Assembly (NCBI GenBank): GCA_038109305.1
Contig: JAYNIR010000007.1
Location: 62,001 to 126,000 of the forward strand
DNA length: 64,000 bases
From: UBA1479 sp038109305
Lineage (GTDB): Bacteria > Pseudomonadota > Alphaproteobacteria > Rhodospirillales > Casp-alpha2
Direction: 5' to 3'
Within the stretch, counting starts at the first letter, position 1; every line of letters begins with the position of its first letter. A model generated the notes under the pieces. The model had not been told where the DNA came from and ran no database searches. It saw only the letters and a program-made list of their open reading frames with translations. The position numbers were made by a program, and so were the translations under genes. This document shows positions 17,427-26,900 of this stretch, in pieces.

Positions 17427-19034
17427 GTGGAAAACGTCGGAAACTTCATTTCCAAAAACGGACTGGACGGGCACGGGTTCAGCGGGGTCAAACGCGCCTT
17501 CTGGAACCTGTCGAAACATCAGCTCATGGCCGAAGCCATCCAGCGCGGCGAAGGCAAGCTGTCAGAGGGCGGCGCCATCGTCACCGAAACCGGCCAGCAC
17601 ACGGGCCGTTCGCCCAACGACCGGTTCATCGTCGAAGAGCCTGGCTCGAAGGATGAAATCTGGTGGGGGTCGGTCAACAAGCCGATTTCCGAAGCGCACT
17701 TCGACGGGCTTTTGGCCAAGATGCAGAAGCACTACCAGGGCAAGGACGCGTTCGTGCAGGATTGCTACGCTGGCGCGCATCCCGATTACCGGCTCTGTGT
17801 CCGGGTGGTGACGGAAGAAGCGTGGCACAACCTGTTTGCCCGCAACATGTTCATCCAGCCGCCGGCCGACGAACTGCAAAATTTCGCGCCGGAATTTACC
17901 GTCATCCAGGCGCCGTCGTGCCACGCCGATCCGGCCCAGGACGGCACCAAGTCGGAAACTTTCATTGTCGTGCATCTGTCCCGGCGCGTGATCATCGTGG
18001 GCGGCTCGCAGTATGCCGGCGAAATCAAGAAATCCATCTTCTCGATCATGAACTTCCTGTTACCGCCGAAAGACGTGCTGCCCATGCACTGTTCGGCCAA
18101 CCAGGGGGACGACGGCTCGACCGCCATCTTCTTCGGCCTTTCCGGCACCGGCAAGACGACGCTGTCGGCGGATTCCTCCCGCATCCTGATCGGCGACGAC
18201 GAACACGGCTGGGGCAAGGACGGCATCTTCAACTTCGAAGGCGGCTGCTACGCCAAGACGATCAACCTGACGCGCGAGGCCGAACCGGAAATTTACGACC
18301 TCTGCCATTCCTTCGGCTCGATCATCGAAAACGTGGTGATGGACCCGGTGACCGGGGCATTAGACTTTTTTGATTCGTCGCTCACCGAAAACGGCCGCGT
18401 CAGCTATGACATTTCCCAGGTCCACAACGCGTCGGCCACCGGCCGCGGCGGCCAGCCCAAGGACATCGTCATGCTGACCTGCGACGCCTTCGGCGTGCTG
18501 CCGCCGATCAGCCAGCTGACGCCGGATCAGGCCATGTATCACTTCCTGTCGGGTTACACCGCCAAGGTCGCCGGCACCGAACGGGGCCTGAAGGAACCGC
18601 AGGCGACGTTCTCGACCTGCTTCGGCGCGCCGTTCATGCCGCGCCACCCCACGGTCTACGCCAAGCTGCTGGGCGAAAAGATGGCCGAGCACAACGCCAA
18701 GTGCTGGCTGGTCAACACCGGCTGGTCCGGCGGTGGCTACGGCGAGGGCGAACGCATGAAAATAGCCTACACCCGCGCCATGCTGCACGCGGCCCTGGAC
18801 GGCAAGCTGGACGGCGGCGGCTTTACGGCCGACCCGAACTTCGGTGTCCTGGTGCCGAACGGCTGCCCGGAAGTGCCGACGGGAGTGCTCAACCCCAAGA
18901 ACACCTGGTCCGACGGCACGGCCTACGACGCCCAGGCGCGCAACCTGACGCAGCGGTTCGAAGGCAACTTCCAGCAGTTCGAAAGCCACGTTGATGCCGG
19001 GGTGAAGGCCGCCGCGATCCGGGCGGTGGCCTAG
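17427..19034 (+). CDS. pckA: Phosphoenolpyruvate carboxykinase (ATP)
   Basis: 535 residues from a GTG at 17427 with AAGGGAG placed six bases upstream; a more upstream start at 17397 has no ribosome site. It converts oxaloacetate and ATP to PEP, CO2 and ADP, the first committed step of gluconeogenesis. Visible signatures are GQHTGRSPNDRFIVEEP near the N-terminus, the kinase loop FFGLSGTGKTTLSAD (about 235-249), the metal site GDDEHGWGKDGIFNFEGGCY and LVNTGWSGGGYGEG. Its product PEP also feeds the PTS encoded nearby. A tandem hairpin repeat follows the stop immediately. Confidence 0.97.
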   Translation: MENVGNFISKNGLDGHGFSGVKRAFWNLSKHQLMAEAIQRGEGKLSEGGAIVTETGQHTGRSPNDRFIVEEPGSKDEIWWGSVNKPISEAHFDGLLAKMQKHYQGKDAFVQDCYAGAHPDYRLCVRVVTEEAWHNLFARNMFIQPPADELQNFAPEFTVIQAPSCHADPAQDGTKSETFIVVHLSRRVIIVGGSQYAGEIKKSIFSIMNFLLPPKDVLPMHCSANQGDDGSTAIFFGLSGTGKTTLSADSSRILIGDDEHGWGKDGIFNFEGGCYAKTINLTREAEPEIYDLCHSFGSIIENVVMDPVTGALDFFDSSLTENGRVSYDISQVHNASATGRGGQPKDIVMLTCDAFGVLPPISQLTPDQAMYHFLSGYTAKVAGTERGLKEPQATFSTCFGAPFMPRHPTVYAKLLGEKMAEHNAKCWLVNTGWSGGGYGEGERMKIAYTRAMLHAALDGKLDGGGFTADPNFGVLVPNGCPEVPTGVLNPKNTWSDGTAYDAQARNLTQRFEGNFQQFESHVDAGVKAAAIRAVA

Positions 19035-19035
19035 T

Positions 19036-19158
19036 CGCAAAACCCGAGCCCGGCCACAGGCCGGGCGACGCTGGCTTTGCGCATCAAAAAGTATTCAGCC
19101 CCCGCAAAACCCGAGCCCGGCCGAAGGCCGGGCGACGGTGGCTTTGCGCGAATAAAAA
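19036..19158 (+). repeat. Two tandem copies of a 55-bp palindromic element
   Basis: Copies at 19036-19090 and 19103-19158 are near identical and 67 bases apart. Each starts CGCAAAACCCGAGCCCGGCC, has a GCCCGGCC-nnn-GGCCGGGC stem-loop, and ends GGCTTTGCGC followed by an A-rich tail. The ends CGCAAA and TTTGCG pair as an outer stem. The copies differ mainly in the loop (ACA or AAG-like) and the tail. The first copy begins one base after the pckA stop, so it may serve as its terminator or an mRNA-stabilising hairpin. Confidence 0.85.
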
Positions 19159-19160
19159 AC

Positions 19161-19382
19161 ATGGTCAGGCGTTTCCTGATTGCAGAGACCGGCGGGGGAT
19201 CATTTAATTTGCGCACGCTGCCGCCGGGATTGCAGAAAAATCCGCTGCCCTACGAAGCGGTGATCAACCTGCCGCCGCCGCCACTGGGCACCGAACGCTA
19301 CTTCGTCAACAAGGACGTTGTGTTTCTGGAAAAAGCCACCTGCGTGATCCTCGGCATCCTGACGGACGTGATCACGAAATAA
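19161..19382 (+). pseudogene. Possible fragment of a CigR/RcnB-like small secreted protein
   Basis: A 73-residue frame from an ATG at 19161 (the frame stays open upstream through the repeat). Its second half (LRTLPPGLQKNPLPYEAVI, NLPPPPLGTERYFVNKDVV, FLEKATCVILGILTDVI) resembles the C-terminal domain of CigR/RcnB-like exported proteins, with LPPGLQK followed by LPPPPLGTE and a strand-rich end. The normal signal peptide is missing and the LPPGLQK/PPGWQKK region is shortened. It is best read as a remnant of a truncated gene; a small intact gene cannot be excluded. Confidence 0.35.
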
Positions 19383-19543
19383 CGCGATCACATCGCCGGA
19401 CCAAATCGCGCGCCCGCGCCCGCGGGCCGCCTTCGTGATCGCCGGGGGCCGGGGGATGTCGCCCGCCGCGAAGGCGTGGCAGACCGTGGTTGACGACCTG
19501 CTGTATGACTCCGGTGACTAAGATCGGTGACGGGTGCCGGTGA
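19383..19543. other. Intergenic stretch with a coding-like remnant
   Basis: No intact gene. On the plus strand 19429-19521 reads AFVIAGGRGMSPAAKAWQTV and ends after DLLYDSGD at a stop, which looks like the tail of a lost gene, perhaps a LysR-type regulator (inference from the MSPAAKAW pattern). With the repeats and the CigR-like fragment it makes 19035-19543 a zone of debris. Confidence 0.3.
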
Positions 19544-20005
19544 CTAGGCCGCGCGAAGCGCGGCCACGGCCAACGCCCCCCATCCGCCCATGAAGGCCAT
19601 GCCGCCCCACGGCGCCAACGGCGTGAATGTATGGATGCCGAGCGCCGTCGCGAGATAGAGCGACCCGCAAAACAAAACGATCCCGAGTACGAAGCCTACG
19701 GCGGCTAACAGCGCCGGCCGCTGTCCACGGCCGCGGCCGATCCGGGCCAGGAACAAACCCGCGCCGAACAATGAAATGGTATGCCACATGTGATACTGGT
19801 TGGCGGTGCGGAACTGGCGGAGGATTTCCTCCGGCGCCGCCAGCCCATGCGCGCCGTATGCGCCGAGACCGACGGCCAAAAGCCCCGACACCGCCGCCAG
19901 CGCGATGATCCATCGCCCCGCGCCGATGCCCGCACCCGGGCCCACGCCTAAGCCTTTGCCTGGGCTCGGCGCGCCGCCGCCCGTGTCGGCGGGATCAAAA
20001 CTCAT
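19544..20005 (-). CDS. DUF423 membrane protein (YgdD family)
   Basis: 153 residues with the family pattern: helix 1 (WIIALAAVSGLLAVGLGAYG), the motif GAHGL, RTANQYHMWHTISLFGAGLF, a third helix (LLAAVGFVLGIVLFCGSLYL) and the signature ALGIHTFTPLAPWGGMAFM. About 30 extra glycine/proline-rich residues precede the first helix; the true start may be internal. The chosen ATG at 20005 overlaps the end of the upstream dehydrogenase gene by 11 bases, supporting coupling. The function of DUF423 is unknown; it is a small inner-membrane protein. Confidence 0.85.
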   Translation of the reverse strand: MSFDPADTGGGAPSPGKGLGVGPGAGIGAGRWIIALAAVSGLLAVGLGAYGAHGLAAPEEILRQFRTANQYHMWHTISLFGAGLFLARIGRGRGQRPALLAAVGFVLGIVLFCGSLYLATALGIHTFTPLAPWGGMAFMGGWGALAVAALRAA

Positions 20006-20918
20006 CCAAGGCCTCCATGCGCCGAAGTTCTTCCAAAATCGCGTCTTCGAAATCATCCGCGCCGCCGGGTGCCGCATCCAGATAAGACAGTAGATCCTTT
20101 TCCAGAATGCCGATGGTATTGCCGGGATCGTAGCCTTCGCGCGCCCAGGAAATATCGTCCATGTGGTCGCCGTACCACGTCGCGCCCGAGTACACCCGCA
20201 TGACCTCCAGCAACCGCCGGCGGTCGAGCCAGAGCGCCTGTGCGGACCGCAGCGCCTTTCTGACCGCGACAACGGCGGTCAGCGCGACGAAATTGTTGAC
20301 CACTTTGCAGGTCATGCCGGCCCCCGTGGGCCCCAGGTGATGGACCGGGTCGCCCATGGCGTCGAACAGCGGCATCAGGCGCTGCACGTCCGCATCCCGG
20401 CCGCCGACCATGAAGCTCAGCGTGCCGTTTTCCGCGCGGTACGGCGCCCCCGACATGGGCGCATCCAGGAATGTCATGCCATCCGGCAGACTTTTGTCAA
20501 GTTTATTAACGAAACGGGGTGACAGGTTCGAACAGGTAATGAAGGTGTGCGGACGGCCTCGCCCGCCTGTTGCGCCGGCGGTTTGTCCTGGGCCCGCGGA
20601 GGATGCCGGACCACCGGTCCCGCCCGCCGCCGCTCCGCCGCCGTCCCTGCCGCCGAATAGCGCCTGCCCGAGTAAAGCATGATCGTCGAAACACAGGTCC
20701 AGGGTTTGCTTGGCGTCCCGCACCACGGAAATGACGATGCCGCACTTGGCGGCGAATTCCCGGGGGTTTTCGATCATGCGCGGCGCGAAATCACCCATTT
20801 CGTCAAGTATCTTGACGTGATAACCCCACACGTCGAATCTGGCGGCAAAAAGCCGCCGCGCCATCGGCAGCCCCATGGCGCCGCAGTCGGCAATGCCGAT
20901 CCCCCCGAAATCCGCCAT
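19995..20918 (-). CDS. 3-hydroxyisobutyrate-dehydrogenase-family (beta-hydroxyacid) dehydrogenase
   Basis: 307 residues from the ATG at 20918, whose A is shared with the stop of the upstream gene (TGATG). The NAD loop is odd: IGIADCGAMGLPMARRLF, where most relatives have GLGxMG, so one loop glycine is replaced by Asp. The substrate and catalytic regions are typical: MTFLDAPMSGAPYRAENGTL and GAGMTCKVVNNFVALTA with the catalytic Lys. Between the first strands and LSPRFVNKL lies an insertion of about 35 Gly/Ala/Pro-rich residues absent from relatives. The enzyme would oxidise a 3-hydroxyacid with NAD(P), but the altered loop and insert raise doubt that it is fully active. Confidence 0.75.
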   Translation of the reverse strand: MADFGGIGIADCGAMGLPMARRLFAARFDVWGYHVKILDEMGDFAPRMIENPREFAAKCGIVISVVRDAKQTLDLCFDDHALLGQALFGGRDGGGAAAGGTGGPASSAGPGQTAGATGGRGRPHTFITCSNLSPRFVNKLDKSLPDGMTFLDAPMSGAPYRAENGTLSFMVGGRDADVQRLMPLFDAMGDPVHHLGPTGAGMTCKVVNNFVALTAVVAVRKALRSAQALWLDRRRLLEVMRVYSGATWYGDHMDDISWAREGYDPGNTIGILEKDLLSYLDAAPGGADDFEDAILEELRRMEALDEF

Positions 20919-21718
20919 CAGGCCGGGTGCTCCGCGCTGTCCAACCCGGCATAACCCCCCGCCGCTTCGACAAAGGCCCTGAACAGCCGCATGTTGGGGT
21001 CGTCCGGGTCGTCGATGAAGAACTCCGGATGCCACTGCACGCCGATGCAGAAGGGATGGTCCGTGCGTTCCAACCCCTCGATGACGCCGTCGGGCGCTGC
21101 GGCGCTCTGAACCAGATTTACCGGCCAGGCGACGGCGCCGGCGGCGGCGTCCCGGACCGCGTCGCCGGTCAGGTTCTGGCGGGGCGCTTCGTTATGGGCG
21201 GAGTTGACCATCAGCGTTTCCGCGGCGAGTATCCGGCGCAGCTTCGTATCGGGTGCGACGGAAATAGCGTGGGCCGTTTCTTCCGCCGGTTTGCCGTCCA
21301 GGTGGTCGACGGCGCAGTCGACGTCGTCGCGGAGGCTTTTGAACAGACGGAGGCCCGCCTGCGCCGCGATCACCTGCATCCCGGCGCAAATGCCCAGGAC
21401 CGGCATGTCGCGGGCGAGCGCCTCGGCGACCAGGGCCAGTTCGGCCTTATGGCGCGGGTGGAGCGCCCCGCCACCGTCCCCCGCCGCGCCGTAATAGTGG
21501 TTGGGGAAGGGATAGGTGCCGCCGGGAATCAGCAGGCCCCGGACCGAATCCAGGACGGCACGAGCTGATCCTTCCTGATAGCCGAGCCCGAGCGGCAGGC
21601 CCCCCGCCCGCCAGACCGCTTCGAAGTACCCGGTGCGAAGCGCATGGTGCGGCCGCGAAGAAAAGGTCCCGGAGGGTTCAAAATCCAGCAGAATGCCGAT
21701 CAGGGGGCGGGTGGTCAC
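20918..21718 (-). CDS. Class I glutamine amidotransferase-like (peptidase C26, PuuD type)
   Basis: 266 residues from a GTG start. The nucleophile Cys is in VLGICAGMQVIAA (about 114-126) and the His-Glu pair in GVQWHPEFFI (about 230). N-terminal TTRPLIGILLDFE and the segment GLLIPGGTYPFPNHYYG match gamma-glutamyl-gamma-aminobutyrate hydrolase relatives. Such enzymes hydrolyse gamma-glutamyl amides in polyamine or related catabolism. It lies first of three overlapping genes (C26 peptidase, dehydrogenase, DUF423), but the substrate is not evident. Confidence 0.85.
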   Translation of the reverse strand: MTTRPLIGILLDFEPSGTFSSRPHHALRTGYFEAVWRAGGLPLGLGYQEGSARAVLDSVRGLLIPGGTYPFPNHYYGAAGDGGGALHPRHKAELALVAEALARDMPVLGICAGMQVIAAQAGLRLFKSLRDDVDCAVDHLDGKPAEETAHAISVAPDTKLRRILAAETLMVNSAHNEAPRQNLTGDAVRDAAAGAVAWPVNLVQSAAAPDGVIEGLERTDHPFCIGVQWHPEFFIDDPDDPNMRLFRAFVEAAGGYAGLDSAEHPA

Positions 21719-21842
21719 GGTTGGGTAAACCTTTCAATCGCGTCTGAGGCGGGTCGGTCCCAGCATATGAAAATATGTCCAATTGTATTCTGTCCAGTTT
21801 TGGCCCTATCTTTGCGTCATAATATACGAGGGGTAGGGGGCC

Positions 21843-22400
21843 GTGGTAGAGCACAGGCCGCATACTGAACGCCTGCGGGTCGAACCGAAAAATATGGAAG
21901 CGCGGCTGGCGGACCTGTTCGCCTATTGGTCGGGCTTTTGCGACGGCGATGCGTCGCCCGTCTGGTCGGGGGCCGGCGGCGCCGGGTTTAGGCTGATGGT
22001 CGTGCCGCCGAAAGTTCTGCCTGTGCTGACCATCGTCGATCTGGGCTCACGCCACGAAGATTTCATCTACCGGTATTGGGGGTCTGAACGCCAGGTGTTT
22101 CTCGGCAACCGCCCCGACCCGACCCGACGGGCCAGTCCGTCGCCTGGGGCCTCCCGGAATACAGCGCCGGTCTGGTGCTGGCGCAGTACATCGAAGTCCG
22201 GCGCGACCGCCAGCCGATCCTCATGGCCAACACCTGGCCGGTCAACAACCGGCTCAGCGCCGAATGTCAGACGCTGCGCCTGCCGCTTGCCGGCGCCTTC
22301 CGGCGGTTTCGTGAAGACACCTTCGCCCGGCCGGAAACGGCTGGCGAACAACAGCAGGAACAGGCCGCGCCCAACGGGCGGCGGCGCGCCGGGCAGTTAA
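21843..22400 (+). pseudogene. PAS-domain protein gene broken by a 5-bp slippage
   Basis: The start (RLADLFAYWSGFCDGDASPV) and the segment VLPVLTIVDLGSRHEDFIYR match the PAS-like (PAS_5) proteins common in Rhodospirillales. The frame breaks in three copies of CCGAC at 22114-22128. After this the family sequence continues in another frame (TGQSVAWGLPEYSAGLV, QYIEVRRDRQPILMANTWPV, TLRLPLAGAFRRF). Deleting one CCGAC unit restores NRPDPTGQSVAWGLP exactly. The true 3' end is uncertain: the restored frame would run deep into gltD on the other strand, so a second lesion near 22390 is likely. The start may be the GTG at 21843 or the ATG at 21894. Confidence 0.75.
22114..22128 (+). repeat. CCGAC x3 short tandem repeat causing a frameshift
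   Basis: Three perfect copies of CCGAC lie inside the PAS pseudogene. Two copies would keep the frame; three break it. Confidence 0.9.
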
Positions 22401-22435
22401 GGAAAAGCAGACGACTGCGGGCCCCGCCCCGGCGG

Positions 22436-23878
22436 TCAGCGCGGCAGTTCGGTCGTGCCCATCAGGTATTCGTCAATGGCGCGGGCGCATTGCCGGCCTT
22501 CACGGATTGCCCAGACGACCAGCGATTGGCCGCGCCGCATGTCGCCGGCGGCAAACACCTTTTCCAGCGACGTCGCGTATTTGTTGGTATCCGCCTCCAC
22601 GTTGCCGCGGCCGTCCCGGTCGACGCCCAGCGCCTTCAGCATGCCTTCGTACACCGGGTGCACGAAACCCATGGCGAGCAGCACCAGATCGGCCTTCAGC
22701 TCGAATTCCGATCCCTTAACCTCGAACATATCCGGGCCGCCGCCGTCCTTGGGCGTCCAATCGAGGCGAATGCCGTTCAGCGCGGTAACTTTGCCGTTCT
22801 TGCCGGAAAACGATTTGGTCATGACGGAAAAGTCGCGGCCGCACCCTTCCTGATGCGACGATGAAGCCCGCATCTTCATGGGCCAATCGGGCCAGGTCAA
22901 GCCTTTGTCTTCTTTTTCGGGCGGCGCCGGCATCAGTTCAAGCTGCGTGACGGAAAGGGCGCCGTGGCGGTTGGAAGTGCCGACGCAGTCCGATCCCGTA
23001 TCCCCGCCGCCGATGACGATGACGTGTTTGCCTGTCGCCATGATGCTTTCGTCGTCGGGCACGTTAGCGCCGGCGACGCGGCGATTCTGCTGGGTCAAAA
23101 ATTCCATGGCGAAGTGGACGCCGTCCAGTTCGCGGCCCGGCACTGGCAGGTCGCGGGGCTGTTCCGATCCGCCGCAAAGGGCAACGGCGTCGAACCGGTC
23201 AAGCATGTCCTTGGCGTCGACGTTAACGCCGACGAAGCTGTTGGGGCGGAATTCGACACCTTCGGCCTGCATCTGCGCCATGCGTCGGTCGATCAGGGTC
23301 TTTTCCATCTTGAAGTCGGGAATGCCCAGCCGGAGTAGACCGCCGATGGTTTCGTTCTTTTCGAACACCACGACGCGGTGGCCGGCGCGGGCCAGCTGCT
23401 GCGCGCAGGCCAGCCCCGACGGGCCGGAACCGACGACGGCGACGCGCTTGCCCGAATAGCGGGTCGGAATCAGCGGCTTGATCCAGCCTTCTTTCCAGCC
23501 GCGGTCGACCAGTGAACATTCGATGGTTTTGATGGTCACCGGCTCATCCCGGATGTTCAGGGTGCAGGCGGCCTCGCACGGCGCCGGGCAGACGCGGCCG
23601 GTAAATTCCGGGAAGTTGTTGGTGGAATGCAGAACCTCCAGTCCTTCGCGCCATTTGCCGCGGTAAACCAGGTCGTTCCATTCCGGGATGATGTTGTTCA
23701 CCGGGCAGCCGTTGTGGCAGTAGGGAATGCCGCAGTCCATGCAGCGGGCACCCTGTTCCGACACTTCTTCGGGGCTCAGCGGCTCGACGAATTCGCGCCA
23801 ATGCTTCACGCGTTCGGCGACGGGCCGGTAGCTCCGGTCGTGGCGCTCGATTTCCATAAATCCCGTGGCTTTGCCCAT
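22436..23878 (-). CDS. gltD: Glutamate synthase (NADPH), small (beta) subunit
   Basis: 480 residues. N-terminal cysteines for the 4Fe-4S clusters appear in EQGARCMDCGIPYCHNGCP and in RVCPAPCEAACTLNI. Two nucleotide-binding loops follow: FAD at VAVVGSGPSGLACAQQL (about 146-162) and NADPH at IVIGGGDTGSDCVGTS (about 288). The subunit takes electrons from NADPH and passes them to GltB, which makes glutamate from glutamine and 2-oxoglutarate. It starts 35 bases after gltB in the same operon, with AGGAAAG upstream of the ATG. Confidence 0.96.
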   Translation of the reverse strand: MGKATGFMEIERHDRSYRPVAERVKHWREFVEPLSPEEVSEQGARCMDCGIPYCHNGCPVNNIIPEWNDLVYRGKWREGLEVLHSTNNFPEFTGRVCPAPCEAACTLNIRDEPVTIKTIECSLVDRGWKEGWIKPLIPTRYSGKRVAVVGSGPSGLACAQQLARAGHRVVVFEKNETIGGLLRLGIPDFKMEKTLIDRRMAQMQAEGVEFRPNSFVGVNVDAKDMLDRFDAVALCGGSEQPRDLPVPGRELDGVHFAMEFLTQQNRRVAGANVPDDESIMATGKHVIVIGGGDTGSDCVGTSNRHGALSVTQLELMPAPPEKEDKGLTWPDWPMKMRASSSHQEGCGRDFSVMTKSFSGKNGKVTALNGIRLDWTPKDGGGPDMFEVKGSEFELKADLVLLAMGFVHPVYEGMLKALGVDRDGRGNVEADTNKYATSLEKVFAAGDMRRGQSLVVWAIREGRQCARAIDEYLMGTTELPR

Positions 23879-23913
23879 GGTCGTCTTTCCTGGTGTCGGT
23901 TGTTGCGCGCGGG

Positions 23914-26900
23914 TTATTCGCCGGCCAGCGCTGGGGCCGCATCCATCACCTGGCGTTCCTGCATTTCGCGAAGCGCCCTGCGGTAATCGACCGGCACGAC
24001 CTTGACGAACTTGGTCAGGGTCTCATCCCAATTGTCGAGGATGTTCTTAGCGATGGTCGAGCCGGTGTAACGGTGATGGTTTTCGATCAGGTCTTTGAGC
24101 CGCCGGGCGTCAAAGCGCATGGGGTCCGACGTGACGTCGGCGCGGCCGTCGTCGGCCTCCTTGGGATCGATGCGTTCGAGTTCGACCATGCCCTGGTTGC
24201 AGAACTGATCGAACACGTTATCCGTATCCAGCACATAGGCGATGCCGCCCGACATGCCGGCGGCGAAGTTACGCCCGGTCGCACCCAGCACCACGACCGT
24301 GCCGCCGGTCATGTACTCGCAACCGTGATCGCCCAGGCCCTCGACGACGGCGGTGGCGCCCGAGTTGCGGACGCCGAACCGTTCGCCGGCGATGCCCTGG
24401 AAATAGCACTCGCCCGAGATCGCGCCGTAAAGCACGGTGTTGCCGATGATGATGTTGTCTTCCGGCACCAGTTTGCTGTCCGGGTGCGGGTAGATGGCGA
24501 TGCGTCCGCCGGAAAGCCCCTTGCCGACATAGTCGTTGGCGTCGCCCGCCAGTTCGAACGACACGCCGTGCGAAAGCCACGCGCCGAACGACTGCCCAGC
24601 GTTGCCCGTGAATTTCACGTGGATGGTGTCTTCCGGTAAGCCCTTGTGGCCGTACCGCTTGGCGATTTCACCCGACATCATGGCGCCGACGGTGCGGTTG
24701 ATGTTGCGGATCGGAAATTCAAGCGAGACCGGCTTGCCGCCTTCGATGGCGCCTTTGGCGCCTGCGATCAGCTGGTTGTCGAGCGCGCGCTCAAGCCGAT
24801 GGTCCTGCGTTTCGCAGTTATAGGTGGCGACGCCGGGCGCGGCCTTGACCGGCGCCAGAAGTTTCGACAGGTCGATGCCGTGGGCCTTCCAGTGGTCAAT
24901 GGCGCCGCGCGTTTCCAGCGCATCGCGGCGGCCGATCATGTCGTTGATCGTGCGGAAGCCAAGCTTGGCCATGATCTCGCGCACTTCCTCGGCTATGAAG
25001 GTGAAAAAGTTGACGACGTGTTCGGGCTCACCGGTAAAGCGCTTGCGCAGTTCCGGGTCCTGCGTCGCGACGCCGACGGGGCAGGTGTTCAGATGACATT
25101 TGCGCATCATGATGCAGCCTTCAGAAATCAGCGCCGCCGTGGCGAAGCCGAATTCGTCCGCGCCCAGAAGCGCGCCGACGACCACGTCCCGCCCGGTGCG
25201 GAGCCCGCCGTCCACCTGCACGGCAATGCGTCCGCGAAGCGCGTTCATCACCAGCGTCTGGTGGGTTTCGGCAAGGCCCAGTTCCCACGGGCCGCCGGCG
25301 TTCAGGATCGACGTGATGGGGCTGGCGCCGGTGCCGCCGTCGTGGCCGGAAATAGTCACGTGGTCGGAATACGCCTTGGAGACGCCCGCAGCTACGGTGC
25401 CGACGCCGACTTCCGACACCAGCTTCACCGAAATCCGCGCGTTCGGGTTGACGTTTTTCAGGTCGTGGATCAGCTGCGCCAGATCTTCGATGGAATAGAT
25501 GTCGTGGTGCGGCGGCGGCGAAATCAGACCGACGCCCGGCGTCGAATGGCGCACCCGGGCGATCCAGTCGTCGACCTTGTGGCCGGGCAGCTGGCCGCCT
25601 TCGCCGGGCTTGGCGCCCTGGGCCATTTTGATCTGGATATCGTCGGACTGGGACAGGTATTCCGTCGTCACGCCGAAACGGCCGGACGCAACCTGCTTGA
25701 TGCGCGACCGCATGCTGTCGCCGTTGGGCAACGGCTGATAGCGAATTTCATCTTCGCCGCCTTCGCCCGTGTTGGACCGGCCGCCCAACCGGTTCATGGC
25801 GATGGCCAGCGTCGTGTGCGCCTCCCACGAAATGGACCCGAAGGACATGGCGCCGGTGGCGAACCGCTTGACGATTTCGGATGCCGGTTCGACCTCGTCG
25901 ATCGGCACCGGCTTGCCAACCGGCTTCAGGTCCAACAGGCCGCGCAGGTTTTTCAGCTTCTGCGTCTGGTCGTTGACCTTGGCCGTATAGGCCTTGAACT
26001 GCTTGTAGTTGCCGGACCGGACCGCGTGCTGCAGCGTGCCGATGGTTTCGGGCGTCCACACGTGTTCTTCGCCGCGGACGCGGAAGGCCAGGTCGCCGCC
26101 GACATCCAGGTCGTTTTTATAAAGCGGCGCATCGCCGAAGGCGAGGTCGTGGCGACGTTCGGTTTCTTCGGCGATCTCGTTGATGCCGACGCCTTCGACC
26201 TTGGTCGCCGTCTTGGTGAAATACGCGTCGATGAACGCCTGGCTCAAGCCCACCGCGTCGAAAATCTGCGCGCCGCAATAGGACTGGTAGGTCGAGATGC
26301 CCATCTTGGACATGACCTTAAGGATGCCCTTCTTGATCGCCTTGATGTAATGACCGTGGGCGTCAAATTCGGTGATCCCGCCGCGGCGTTCGGAAACTAC
26401 GTGGGAAATCGTGTCGAACGCCAGGTAGGGGTTGACCGCTTCGGCGCCGTAACCGGCCAACAGGCAGAAGTCATGCACCCGCCGCGCCTCGCCGGTTTCG
26501 ACGACCAGGCCGACCTCGGTCCGGAGCCCCTGGCGGATCAGGTGATGATGCACCGAGCCCGTCGCCAGCAACGCCGGGATCGCCACGTTGGCTTCGTCCA
26601 GGCCCCGGTCGGACAGGATGATGATGTTGTATCCACGGTCGCGGACGACTTCTTCCGCCTCACGGCAGATGCGGTCGACGGCCTGCGCCATGGTCTGGCG
26701 GTCGGGTCCTGCGTTGGGGTAACAGATGTCCAGCGTGTAGGTGCGGAATTCGCCGTCGACATGGTTTTCGATGCGGCGGATGCGCTCCAAGTCCGTGTTG
26801 GACAACACCGGATGATCAACCTCAAGCCGCTTGTGCTGCCCACCCGACCCCAGGTCAAGCAAGTCCGGGCGCGGCCCGATGAACGACACCAGCGACATCA

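Noticed and set aside
22114..22128. True phase-variation locus
   Set aside because: Three 5-bp units are too few for high-frequency switching, so only a slippage mutation is claimed.
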